Below, piece by piece: positions 11,414 to 21,606 of a stretch of 64,000 bases of DNA (position 1 is the first letter of the stretch; the number at the start of each line of letters is the position of its first letter). Origin of the DNA: Paramacrobiotus metropolitanus (Eukaryota > Tardigrada > Eutardigrada > Parachela > Macrobiotidae); the NCBI RefSeq assembly GCF_019649055.1, contig NW_026570380.1, forward strand, positions 124,001 through 188,000, written 5' to 3'. The notes under the pieces were generated by a model. It saw only the letters and a program-made list of their open reading frames with translations. It did no database searches and was not told the DNA's origin. Position numbers and translations under genes: made by a program.

Positions 11414-13441
11414 ATGTTTAACATGATCGCGATTTTAAGAGGTTGCATTTTTCTTCTGATTACAAACTCTGTAAGAGCACAGCTCACAACTAGACAGTGC
11501 AGTGCAAGTGCTGCCCTTATAAATTCCAGATGTTCTGTTACTAGCGACTTGACTGCCGTTGCCACATGCACAAAATTTTGTGCTTCATCATCACAGGCTT
11601 CCACTGCCTTGTACTCTAAATACTGTTCTTCCCCATCATCTTGCGTTGTCGGATCAGCATGTAACATAGAATCCTGCGATATAGATCTTTCTGGTCCATC
11701 CAGTGTTGAAGTCCCTTGTGATTATGGCTTGACAAACATTCCTGGAGCAGTGTTAACGGTACCAGCTTACGAACATCGTATTTAAGGAAAATTGTTTACC
11801 TGGATCTCGCGCTGCAGTATATGTTCGAAAACGACTTTGATTTGACAAATCAGTTATTAGTTATATGCCAGTTGTAAAATGTTGTGCATTTTGCTTATTT
11901 AGTTGACAAATGGATGCAGCACTAGCACGGCGAACAATTACGTTACTGCCGATTTGGTCTACAGCAGCAACTTGGATGGTAGACACCTTATCTTAGTAGA
12001 TCCGACAACAGGAATAATAAGTAGATCCGGTGATGTTGTTCCGACTGAGAATATTACGCAGATTTATGAATTTACATTTTCTTCTCTTCCCAATTTGGAA
12101 GTTTCCCGTTCAGTCAACGTAACAGTAAGTGAGGCTTCCTTCCTTGTCTCGCTGCGAGATATCGATAATCTGAAAACTCTTCGCAGTTTCATTTTGGATC
12201 CTGTGTGCTTGGACTTGTGGGGCCAGACTCTGCAGTAGTGTGTGCAGCATATCCCCCTGGAACTGATCCTGGAGTGCCTCCTCGTCCTTATATGACTTAC
12301 CCGCAACTAACGTATTATGTAAGAATCATTATAATTAAAGCAATCTCGTCACACTCTCCATCTGCTAATTAGGTGCGTAATTTTATACGGCAGCAGGAAA
12401 TAGGACCCGAGAAAATCAGACAAGCGTGGCAAAACTATGCCGTTACATACTGTTGTGCCTTGACCAAATTAGACCACAGAACCAGCGTATGGTAAAGCAG
12501 AACAGCAGCAGCGAGTGTGTCACAACTCACAAGCGCGAGTATTGCTCGCGCCGAATACTTGGCATTATAGGCTCCATGTGTGTTGTTTTTTCCGTTTACA
12601 TACCCTGTGTTCTAGCATGGTTGAGTGGCAAACGTTCCCCTCCGAACCCGTTCTGTTCACTTTTGTCTTTGCATTTCTATGAAACATTTGAAGGTTGTTT
12701 CATGAACATCCACTGCCGCTCCGCCAATGGCTTGGTATGTTCGATACTAGGCAGGAACTTGAAAATCGGTAGCCAGCGTAGCGTGACTCCTTGAAAAAGG
12801 ATACTAAACACATTTCAACACACTAGGGTAGCACTTTCGGTCAGGCTCTGCAGTAAAATTTGTAGTTAAAAAAGCGCAGTCGCGACCTAGCTTCCGCTCA
12901 AATGGTTTCTCTTTAGAACAACCGCGATTTTTTAAACGCATACGATACAACCGTTTTTCAGGCTACCAATGTTCCACCGCTCATGTCAGTAACGTTTGAC
13001 CTGCCAAGTGATTTCGGAGGGCTTGGTGCGGCAAACGGAAACTCCGCTGGACAAAACCTGGGGATTGATTCGCCCGCAATTGTGTCAGGAGATGATCCCA
13101 ACGTCTGGGTCAGTAATTTTAACGTATTAGCAAATGTACCAGGTACCAGTACCGTTGGAATTTATGGCGCTGGTAACGATGGAAATTTACCTTGCGGTGG
13201 TGCAAATACAATTACAAGCACAAGCCCTGCGGCTGGAAGCTGTTGCCAAACCCTTCTGTTTTCTGTCTCACCTTCATTTTCCGAAACTCCGTATCAAACT
13301 GGAACGAAACAAGTCAAGGTAGGCAAAAGCAGTTTGTTAAATAAACAAAGTAACAAAATCGCACTTTTAACGGAATTTCACAATTAAATTTTACCATTTT
13401 AGGTGTGCTACGATAACACCAACACATGTACCATCGTCTAG
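11414..13441 (+). CDS. six-exon secreted protein of unknown function
   Basis: Proposed exons are 11414-11758, 11903-12124, 12187-12318, 12373-12486, 12962-13318 and 13403-13441 (TAG stop). All junctions are in phase 0 and the product is about 402 residues. Introns are 144, 62, 54, 475 and 84 bp, with GT-AG ends; the donors GTAAGT (12125) and GTAAGA (12319) are strong, while those at 11759 and 12487 are weak. Exon 1 starts with a signal peptide (MFNMIAILRGCIFLLITNSV) followed by a Cys- and Ser-rich region. Exon 2 has a segment ILVDPTTGIISRSG and ends in alternating beta-type residues, faintly cadherin-repeat-like. Exon 5 is Gly/Ser/Asn-rich with a CC pair. I do not recognise the family. Secretion is inferred from the signal peptide only. 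Confidence 0.6.
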
Positions 13442-13613
13442 ATCCTGGGAATCGAGTGCACATTATTTACTGATCGGGATAATAACTTTTTGCTTTCGGA
13501 ATGACAACGATACATAATGAAACCCTTATACCTTTCTTATGCCGTTATGAAACCGTTACAGCCTCCGGTTCTCTTAAATATGGCCGCGTGTTATATATGG
13601 AAACTCAAAACCT

Positions 13614-13619
13614 AATAAA
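13614..13619 (+). terminator. candidate polyadenylation signal
   Basis: AATAAA, about 170 bp downstream of the proposed TAG stop of the spliced gene. Confidence 0.35.
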
Positions 13620-14153
13620 TTTGTCTAAGCTGGAACGCGCTGCAAAGCTACAGTAGAATTCCGGTAATCAAACAGAGGAAAACAACACTTTAGCTTAAAA
13701 TATTATTTGAAACCTTTGGCACTAAAAATGCACACTTTGGCTAGGCACACACCGAGTAAATAAACCGGTGCATAAACGAACGCAGGTTTTTCAATTTTGC
13801 ATGAGCGCAAGAAACTGAAGAAAAACACTTAACGTGACGCCGCATCGTGCGGCATTGCGAAGAAAATAGACTCCTTAATTACATAATGATTGCGAAAAAA
13901 TTGTTGTCGAAATTGTTTACCGAGGTTTGTTTGATTGAGTGGATGCCTTTTGGGCCGTTGGAGCAGCTGGACAGCCACCTCGCATACGCGCATACATGTA
14001 TTAGTCTGGCTAGCTGATCCAAGTCGCGGCTGCCAATTGATCTCTAAAACTTGCAGCATCCGTTTTTCTATATCTCCTTATTGAAACTTCCCAGTTTATA
14101 TTTGGGAACAGAGAATAACATTTCAGAATTTTTTTGATTTCTTGAGTAGATAT
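13620..14153. other. intergenic, nothing recognised
   Basis: A 76-codon minus-strand frame at 13829-14059 has no recognisable features. No repeats were noted. Confidence 0.45.
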
Positions 14154-14204
14154 GGCCTCCATTTCGTACCACTCTAGAAAACCCACCCCCTTTTTTTGTT
14201 ACTG

Positions 14205-14780
14205 TATTCCATGTATTCCTAAGTATTCCGGTTGTGTGTTCCTACTGCATTCTCCGCTAGCGATATACCGTAATATGTTTCAGTATTCTTTGCCAATGAG
14301 CATGTATTCATACGTATTCCGCCTGTATTCTGCCCAGACTCCAGCCGTAATCTAAGTTTTCTAATCCGGAGACCCACGAATACACTGGGAATACAGGCGG
14401 AATGCAGGAGAATACGGGACACACTAAAGAAAACAACTGTCATGTCTAAATTAAAGCTATAAAATGGAAATTTCCTCGCGAATACAGTAGGAATACAGGC
14501 AGAATACGGATGAAATACGTGGGAATACTGCTAAAGACTTAATGAACCTTAGTGAAGCAGGCGAGATTTATATATCTGTGGAGTGCCCGTATTCCCACGT
14601 TTACTACCTGTATTCTGCCTGTTTTCCTAAAGTATTTCCTAACTCTATTATCTAAACTCTATCACTGCTGTCTTCCTGCAGCATATTAGCGCATTGCCAC
14701 GTATTCAGCCGGTATTCACCACGTATTTCTTGCTGTTCTAGTTAAAACCCAAGAAGCGTAAGAAAACGAAGAATACGTTC
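14205..14780. repeat. dense GTATTCC / GGAATAC motif cluster
   Basis: Short modules such as GTATTCC, TGTATTCTGCC and their reverse complements occur more than fifteen times in both orientations. They give a foldback structure in which the left and right halves can pair (for example near 14325 and 14390). The cluster sits in the left subterminal part of the inverted-repeat element. Confidence 0.6.
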
Positions 14781-15944
14781 TAGAGGATGCGCAGAGTTTT
14801 TTATGTTGTTTGTTTATTCAGCTTAACGTCTACAACGATCAGGACAGGTTCCTGCATTAGGTTGTAGACTACCATAAAACAAAGACTTCACAAAATAAAC
14901 AAAATTTACAACAATTTAAGATGATCAGTATGTAGGAAACGTTTAGTCCACTTGAGGTCTTTCCACTTGATGAAACGCGCTTGATGAAAGAGTCAAAACG
15001 CGGACTTACATCGAGCATCTGCGACTTACATCGAAACGAGAAAAAGGCGTACCAAGTCCCAGTTGGCTAGGCTTCGATGTAAGTCGCATTTTGCTCGATG
15101 TCTGTCGGTGGGCGTCAACGAAAACCGTTACCAAGATGGGCGTACCTTGTAACGGGTCTAAGCGACGCCCAGCTGCTTACAAACTTCGCGTTTCTGCGAT
15201 CTTGAATGGTGGGTCAGCATTTTGAGTTAGATCGAGGCTGCCCACCGCTAATGACAAAATTCGAAACCACGTGATCGTTTCCCCATACTTTAACTTAGCG
15301 TCAGGAATACTGGCAGTAGAACAACGGGCTTTTACTAAGTTGATTTTTCAAATTTATTAGCCTCAATTACTGTGAAAAACTGAAAAGTTTCTATTCTGTA
15401 TTGGGTTCATGCAGCAGGGAAGCCTGCTTTTCTGGGATTCCAGTTGTGGTCGGACAAATAAACCGTGTGGCTTCTGCTTTCTTAAGTGAGTTAGGTCTAT
15501 CTAACTCTGCCGTGACTTGATGCCAAATTACCCGTGGCAGCATTTATAGTTCTGCCAAGTGTATTGCAGATGGACAGAGAAAGGCCCAGTGGCGTGCAAA
15601 TATGCATCTGGGCTTTCTTTAAAAATCTGTAATGTTCTTGTTATTTGCTACAACCAGTGCATCGCAGGGAACCCTGCTTGCTGGCTACCCAGCTGGCAGA
15701 AATGTCGACTGCGCTGTATGTTTGTTCTTCGGTAGCGCTGGTACCCCTAATGCTGGATAGCACGCGTCTGGTATGTAGTAATTTTTTTTAAATAACTTAA
15801 ACATAAACGCTAAACTGGGTTAGTTTTAATTTATTTGTTTACCGTAGAAGTGTAGGTTGCAGCAGAACGGTAACGTAAATTTGTTGTGGCATTGTAGTCT
15901 GTAATACAGCAGGTTCCCGCATTGATCTGGCTACCCAGAACAGT
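14781..15944. other. interior of the inverted-repeat element, no gene
   Basis: No open frame is supported. Three loosely similar segments with AGCAGGGAAGCCTGCTT-like and CTGGCTACCCAG sequence occur near 15410, 15665 and 15910, the last at the junction with the LINE. Confidence 0.4.
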
Positions 15945-18065
15945 GTGAGTTGCAAGGATATGCTGAGTTGCAAGGATGCTGTCGAATCTCAACTTTGTTC
16001 TGCACTGTGTAAGTTAATGAATTCTATCGTGGCTGGCAAGGTGCCGGAGGAGCTGCGACCTGTTTTCTTTGGCGCGAACCTGATTGCCCTGTCTAAGAAA
16101 GATGGCGGTGTTCGGCCTATTGCTGTGGGTAACGTTTTACGAAGACTTGCAGCCAAGATTGTCACGAAGCAATGTGGTAAGAAAGCGAAGGAATTATTTA
16201 CTCCTACTCAAGTTGGATGTGGCACACGCGGTGGAGCGGAAGCAGCTGTACACGCCGTTTGGAGTTTTATCAATGATGAGCACGACGGCCTTCGGGTTCT
16301 TTTTAAAATTGATTACAGAAATGCTTTTAACACCGTCCGCCGTGATGTTATGTTGCAGTCTGTATTAGAGCACTTTCCCGAATATTATCCGTTTGTTTTG
16401 AGTGCGTATGGAGCGCCTTCTACATTATCATGCAATGGCAGTGATGAGGATTTGTCTTCCGCCACGGGTATCCAGCAGGGTGATCCTATGGGGCCATTGC
16501 TTTATTGTCTCGTTGCACTTCTGTTCTGCATTAGCTTGTCCTCGAAACTGAGGGTGTTTTTCCTGGACGACGGTGCACTGGGAGGTACGGTGGAAGAAGT
16601 GGCGAATGACCTGACATCAATCATCGCCGCCAGCAGCGCCGCCGGACTGCAGTTGAACCCAGCGAAGTGCGAAATGCTCCCGATTGGTGGAAGTGCTCAA
16701 GAACGCGAGGTGGCCAGGAACAGGCTGCATTCAATTGCTCTCGGTGCGATTGTTTTGCAGCCTGAAACGGTAACGTTTCTTGGTGCACCATTAACTGACG
16801 AGGCCATAACCGACTTATTGCAACAGAAAATTGCTTCGTTGAAAATTTTTATAGAGCGCGTGCAATTGCTAAACGCCCATCATGGATTCTACATCCTGCG
16901 GAACTGCCTGTCCATCCCGAAGCTCATGTATACGCTGCGCTGTAGCCCTTGCTGGAAAGTGTCGGAGCTTCTGGATGAATTCGACAAGCACGTTAAAGAA
17001 GGCCTAGAACAGATTACTAACACCAAACTGGACGGACGTGTATACACGCAGGCTATGCTCCCTGTTGCCAAAGGTGGTTTGGGTGTGCGACGAGCGAAAG
17101 CATTGGCTCCTTCAGCCTTTTTGGCTTCCATGTTTGCAACTCGTCAGCTGACATCAAAGATCTTTAATGGCAGTAGCGAGCAGTTGGTCAATGATGCGTG
17201 TGAATCTTGGAAACTCGAGTCCGGTTGTGAAGAGCTACCTCTAGACCTGGCCCGTGTCCATCAATGTGTATGGGATAACGCCGTTATTCAGAAGGATGTC
17301 GACACATTGTGGAGGAACATTGGTGACAATAAACAGGAGGAAGCACGCTTGAGGGCAGTCAGCACTAAATACGCAGGGACTTGGCTTAGCGCTCTTCCGG
17401 CGAAAGTATTTGGCAATTTTTTGGACGACCAAACATTTCGCATTTCCGTTGGCCTATGGTTAGGTGCTAAAATTGTTGAGGGCCATTCGTGTACCAGATG
17501 TGGAAAAGATGTAGCAGAAAACGGTTATTATGGGCTTGCCTGTAAGAAGTGTATCGGAAGAAGGGAGCGCCATAACGGTATAAACGACATCATACTGAGA
17601 GCCCTCTGCAATGCCGGAATCGAGTCGTATCCGGAGCCCGTGGGTTTTCTGCGAGAGAACGGAAAACGACCGGACGGAGCCACAAGTTGGAAATGGTACC
17701 GCGGACAGCCGTTAGTGTGGGACGTGACGTGCAGAGACACGATGTGCGATTCATACATCGATGCGACTTCAAAGTGTGCTGGCGCCGCCGCCGAACTGGC
17801 TTGCCGGGAGAAGATTGGAAAATACAAGTCGCTTACTGATCGCTGCAATTTTGTCCCCTTTGCATGTGAGACTTTTGGCACTTGGTGCGAGACCGGCATT
17901 GTTACGTTAAAGGAGATTGGAAAGAAGCTGTTTTTAAGGACGGGCGAGAGCCGCTCTACTTGTTTTTTGTTTCAGCGTTTAAGTTTGGAAATAATGCGTG
18001 GGAATGCCATGAGTGTGTTATGTACGGTCCCTTCTCGTGCCAACTGGGACAAATTTTTCATTTGA
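15945..18065 (+). CDS. R2-like LINE: reverse transcriptase plus restriction-like endonuclease (5'-truncated)
   Basis: A 706-codon open frame. The reverse transcriptase covers about residues 20-330: KKDGGVRPIAVG, then TRGGAEAAVHAV, FKIDYRNAFNTV, GIQQGDPMGPLLYCLVA and the catalytic FLDD (near 16560). A Cys-rich finger (CTRCGKDVAENGYYGLAC) follows at about residue 510. The endonuclease has KRPDG (near 17667) and WDVTC (near 17721), and a C-terminal QRLSLEIMRGNAMSVL. The finger has Tyr where relatives usually have His before GLSC. The N-terminal zinc finger of intact relatives is missing and the first codon is not ATG, so the copy is 5'-truncated. Such elements insert by target-primed reverse transcription. 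No internal stops are present. An AATAAA follows at 18107-18112. Confidence 0.85.
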   Translation: MSCKDMLSCKDAVESQLCSALCKLMNSIVAGKVPEELRPVFFGANLIALSKKDGGVRPIAVGNVLRRLAAKIVTKQCGKKAKELFTPTQVGCGTRGGAEAAVHAVWSFINDEHDGLRVLFKIDYRNAFNTVRRDVMLQSVLEHFPEYYPFVLSAYGAPSTLSCNGSDEDLSSATGIQQGDPMGPLLYCLVALLFCISLSSKLRVFFLDDGALGGTVEEVANDLTSIIAASSAAGLQLNPAKCEMLPIGGSAQEREVARNRLHSIALGAIVLQPETVTFLGAPLTDEAITDLLQQKIASLKIFIERVQLLNAHHGFYILRNCLSIPKLMYTLRCSPCWKVSELLDEFDKHVKEGLEQITNTKLDGRVYTQAMLPVAKGGLGVRRAKALAPSAFLASMFATRQLTSKIFNGSSEQLVNDACESWKLESGCEELPLDLARVHQCVWDNAVIQKDVDTLWRNIGDNKQEEARLRAVSTKYAGTWLSALPAKVFGNFLDDQTFRISVGLWLGAKIVEGHSCTRCGKDVAENGYYGLACKKCIGRRERHNGINDIILRALCNAGIESYPEPVGFLRENGKRPDGATSWKWYRGQPLVWDVTCRDTMCDSYIDATSKCAGAAAELACREKIGKYKSLTDRCNFVPFACETFGTWCETGIVTLKEIGKKLFLRTGESRSTCFLFQRLSLEIMRGNAMSVLCTVPSRANWDKFFI

Positions 18066-18187
18066 ATGTATTTTTGTAAGCGATGCTCGTCTCCGTACAT
18101 ATTGCAAATAAAGTTTACATCATAGGAATACGTGGAATAAAATCTTCAAAAAAATTGGCCAATTTTATAGAGTGGTACGACATGGGC

Positions 18188-18919
18188 TATAGGTGGGCTG
18201 AGAGTAGGTTTTCATGACGAACCAAGAAAGCTATGTTTGTTTCGGTTTCTCATAGACATAGCATGGGTTCGTGCGATGGAGGCGTTGCTTGCACCCTATG
18301 CTTTGTCTACCATTGTTTTCGAGTGTCTATGCGAGCCTAGCCCAGACCTTGCACGCAGCATCGACCAACAGTTACATCTGTATGTGTTGCATTTGGACTG
18401 ACTCTCACACGTGTGCGACCTGTATGACCAGGGACTTTTTTAGGCAACACACGACACATCAATCCATTTTCACAATAAAACGACTGCAGATTTGGAATTA
18501 GCATTTTTTTATCTAAAAAAACTATCCCACCTCGAAAAATAAAGTGTCGCCCCTAAGGGGTCCAAACGCCCACAATGTACCATCACCTAAGACAGTCGCA
18601 GGGAAAATGCTGTTTTTCGCGTTTTGGCAATTTTTATGGTCAAATTAACTGCGTTAATTCCGAATCTGCCGTCAGAAAAAGTTTTGTACCTCTCAGTCAC
18701 AAGTTTTGCAACTTCATAATGAGGTTGGACTTCCCACGAAAAATTTAAAGATTTTGTGACCGAGCGGTACCAAAATTTTGCTGACGGCAGATTCAACCAA
18801 ATCTGATAATTCAGAATTTGCAACCGGTTCATCGCGAAAATGGATTGACGTGTGGGGTGTTGTCCAAAAAAGCCCCTGTGTATGACTGCAGACTTATTTG
18901 AAGCTTTGAGAGAAGTATG
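18188..18919. other. intergenic stretch containing a foldback
   Basis: No gene is supported. The minus-strand frame at 18587-18832 is explained by the inverted repeat at 18661-18795. Confidence 0.45.
18661..18795. repeat. imperfect foldback hairpin
   Basis: The left arm (18661-18705, starting CGAATCTGCCGTCAG) pairs with the right arm (about 18748-18795, ending CTGACGGCAGATTC). The arms are about 45 bp with several mismatches around a loop of about 40 nt. It could be a miniature transposon relic or a transcribed hairpin; nothing else distinguishes these. Confidence 0.5.
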
Positions 18920-20134
18920 TTACATTTTACAAGAACCCGAAAAGCGTAGAAGGATAAGCAGTAAACTGTTTTTGTCGTATTTAGTTATTGCAGTAACTGC
19001 CCTACACAAAAATACGTCATCCGCAAAGATAAAAATTTTGCCATTATTGTGCAGAACACTTGCTAATATGTTATAACGCAAAGGAAGAGAACCGGACCTA
19101 GGATAGAGCCTTGCGGTACGCCACTGGTAACTATTCCACACTCAGTAAAAGTATTACTAACAACAACAATCTGCCGACGCTCTTTCAGATAGCTGTTCAA
19201 AATGTTTATTATACTGCTTGGAACACCGAACGATCGCAGCGTTTGGATTATTGAGGAATGGTCAACTTTATCGAATGCTTTCGAACAATCAGACACTGCA
19301 ACTTAGTACTTCGCTTGGCTCGGTAGCCAAATTGAAGGTCAGTTAATAAACCGTTTATTTCCAGAAAACCCCTTAAAAAATTAGCAATGCAGCGCTCAAA
19401 AAATTTAGATATGGGTTGTACATAACTTGGCAATTGGGCGATAATTGTTTACAGTTGTTTGGTCACACGAATGTTTTGGCAAAGGCATTACAAAAAACGT
19501 TTCCAAGCGACAGGAAATGATGAACTTTTAATGCACAAGTTAAACAAAAGGGAACAAAAGCACTAAAGAAACGATAATTGTTTTACCGCATGCTTTCAGT
19601 AAAAAATTTGAGAATTTAAAAGGGCCGGTTGATGATGAGAAATTGCATTGCTCTATCACAAGCAGTACTTGTTCGTCTGTAACTGCAAAATCAACCGGTG
19701 TTTTCTCCACGCTCGACTGCAACGAAGTACAATGGTTATCGCACCTGTTCTGTGATTGCGGAAATACTTGATTAAATTTACTGGCTTTTCTGCATAAGAA
19801 AACAAAATTTGTCCGGCTGGGCATTTTAAAGGTGGAAGGGACCTGTTGTCCTCGCAGCGCTGTATGTACTGCCAGAACTTCTTCGGGTTATTACAAGGTG
19901 ATGTCGCTACTTCTAACACGTTATACCTGCTGTGAGCTTTTAACAGAGAAGTGGGCTTTCTTGAAGACTTTCTCCAAAGTAATTTCGCACGATCTTTTTT
20001 TACTGGACATTTTTCGTTAAAAAATTTCCGATATAGTCTGTTTCGCCTTTTTAAAATTTTTAAAATCGGAGATGGACAGTTTTTAAGCTTTCTCTGGTTA
20101 CTTTCACCAAAAACAAAGAAAGATGCGCAAATTT
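18920..20134 (-). pseudogene. decayed CR1/Jockey-like LINE reverse transcriptase
   Basis: Read on the minus strand from 20134 down, the fragments occur in the order expected of a LINE. NNPKKFWQYI is followed by VTDEQVLLVIEQCNFSSSTG, ISKFFERCIANFL with LLTDLQFGYRAKRST, DCSKAFDKVDHSSII, SGVPQGSILGPVLFL and the catalytic-type FADDVFL. The pieces lie in different frames with stops between, so several frameshifts and nonsense changes separate them. The endonuclease domain is missing or unrecognisable at the 5' side, which stops about 120 bp short of the LTR of the neighbouring Gypsy element. This copy cannot make a functional protein. Confidence 0.8.
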
Positions 20135-20256
20135 AATAATTTCGTTTTCTACCTGAATAGAGCATTACATGGGTGAGGCGCCGCGAGAACGACCTACCAG
20201 TTCGTTGCAGGCAGAGCGTTTTGAAAAGGTATGACTTTATTTACTGGGATGTTCCA

Positions 20257-20642
20257 TGTCAGAGACCGCTAACTCGAGGCGGTAGACACCTATCGGCTAT
20301 CGTGGCTTGCTCTGTCGCCCGCACGCAGGTGGCCTTGCCACTCGTGCCGCTTATACACGCTGATTACTCAGCGTATACTTTGTCTACGCTGACCAATCAA
20401 TCAGCGCATTCGCTATGTACTTTTGGAGGTGTGGCAGGGCTTACGAGCAATGCCATTTTGCGGTATAAACTGTTACGCAGCTGCAGCACGCCGCGACATT
20501 ATCACGATTTCACCGAGCTCGCTAGCAGCCACTTGTTCCACAGCTTTTCCGCATTGGTTTTTCTGTTGGTTTTTGGTTGCTTTATTGGTACACAATAAAG
20601 GAGATCGCAAACTTTCATCCCTGCTTCTGTGTCGTTCTGACA
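20257..20642 (+). repeat. 5' LTR of Gypsy element 1 (inferred)
   Basis: The segment starts TGTCAGA and ends TCTGACA, a perfect 7-bp inverted repeat with TG...CA ends. It is followed directly by a primer-binding-site match, and an AATAAA lies at 20594-20599. The 386-bp length fits an LTR. There is no second copy in the window to confirm it. Confidence 0.65.
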
Positions 20643-20651
20643 TGGTAGCAG
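20643..20651 (+). promoter_or_regulatory. primer binding site, initiator tRNA-Met type
   Basis: TGGTAGCAG starts at the base after the LTR and is complementary to the 3' end of animal initiator tRNA-Met (ending CTGCTACCA). The match beyond 9 bp is weaker. Element 2 has nearly the same site at the same place. Confidence 0.65.
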
Positions 20652-21606
20652 TATCGTTCGGTTTTCTTTCCTCGAACCTCTGAACCCCCAGTGGAGGCAT
20701 GACTCGGTCAAAGGAATCACGCAGCGACTAAAAGTAGTCCTGTGTCCTGCGACCTAAAAGTGGTCGTCATTCATCTCTTGCATCATACAGGCTTCATTGG
20801 AAGCCTGCAGCGCGACGGATTCACTCATACGGGCGTTCGCCTTTAAGTAGGCGCCCCGCGACTTGGCTCCCGCGCAAAAGCTGCGCAGGAACGATCCAGA
20901 CCCAACTGACGCCCTATCGGGTGCGCTGCGGCACTTACGGTAGAAAAGGGTGAATCGGACGACGGAGCAGCAGTTTGGAACGAAAATTCCGGTAAGAACT
21001 GCTGTGGCGTCGTAGGGAACTTCGTAAAATTTGGGAGTTTTACGTAGAACATTACTTTAAAAATTCATAACTTTTGAACCTTTCATCCGATTGGCTTGAA
21101 AGTAGCTTTTTCGGAAAGAGCATGAAAAGGTACGCTAGAGTTGCATACCTTTGCTTTCGAGAAACTATTTCCTGAATGCTAGCGAATTTTTTCGGCGAAA
21201 AACAACCGCCATTTTATCCAGCCAGAAATTTCGCGAAAAGTCGCGTGACGTTAGTATGGTTTACTTCCTTCAAGAATTGACCAATCAGAATACGTGGAAA
21301 ACTTCTCTATGTTGTAAGACTCGTAATAAGTTACGTTGTTTTTTAAATTTTGCTCACGGCACGCTACTCGTGACGTAGATCTTATCGCAAGACCATTAAG
21401 TACGTGACGTCACACTGGTCAGTAACGTAACATAGGGCCATAGGCAGCTAACGCTAAACGTGAGCTCTAGCGTTCCTGATCAGCACCGACCCGCGATCCA
21501 GAGCCAACGTCCAAGTCCAGACCAAAGAAATTTTCTACCAAAGAAAGTCCTAATACCATGGGCCAAACTCACAACGCCTTGGCTAAGGTGATGCCATACA
21601 CCAGCC
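20652..21606 (+). other. leader of Gypsy element 1
   Basis: About 950 bp between the primer binding site and the gag ATG. No supported ORF. It presumably contains the packaging region, but I see no defined structure. Confidence 0.45.

Larger units (their letters stand above)
14154..18187. mobile_element. inverted-repeat element enclosing an R2-like LINE
   Basis: The left end contains CGTACCACTCTA at 14165-14176, and the right end contains its exact reverse complement at 18168-18179. Further in, TATTCCATGTATTCC (14205-14219) matches the reverse complement of 18125-18139 at 14 of 15 positions. The two ends therefore look like terminal inverted repeats of about 65-70 bp with an intervening variable stretch. 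The LINE at 15945-18112 lies inside, next to the right arm. No target duplication is certain. No transposase is seen. Confidence 0.5.
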
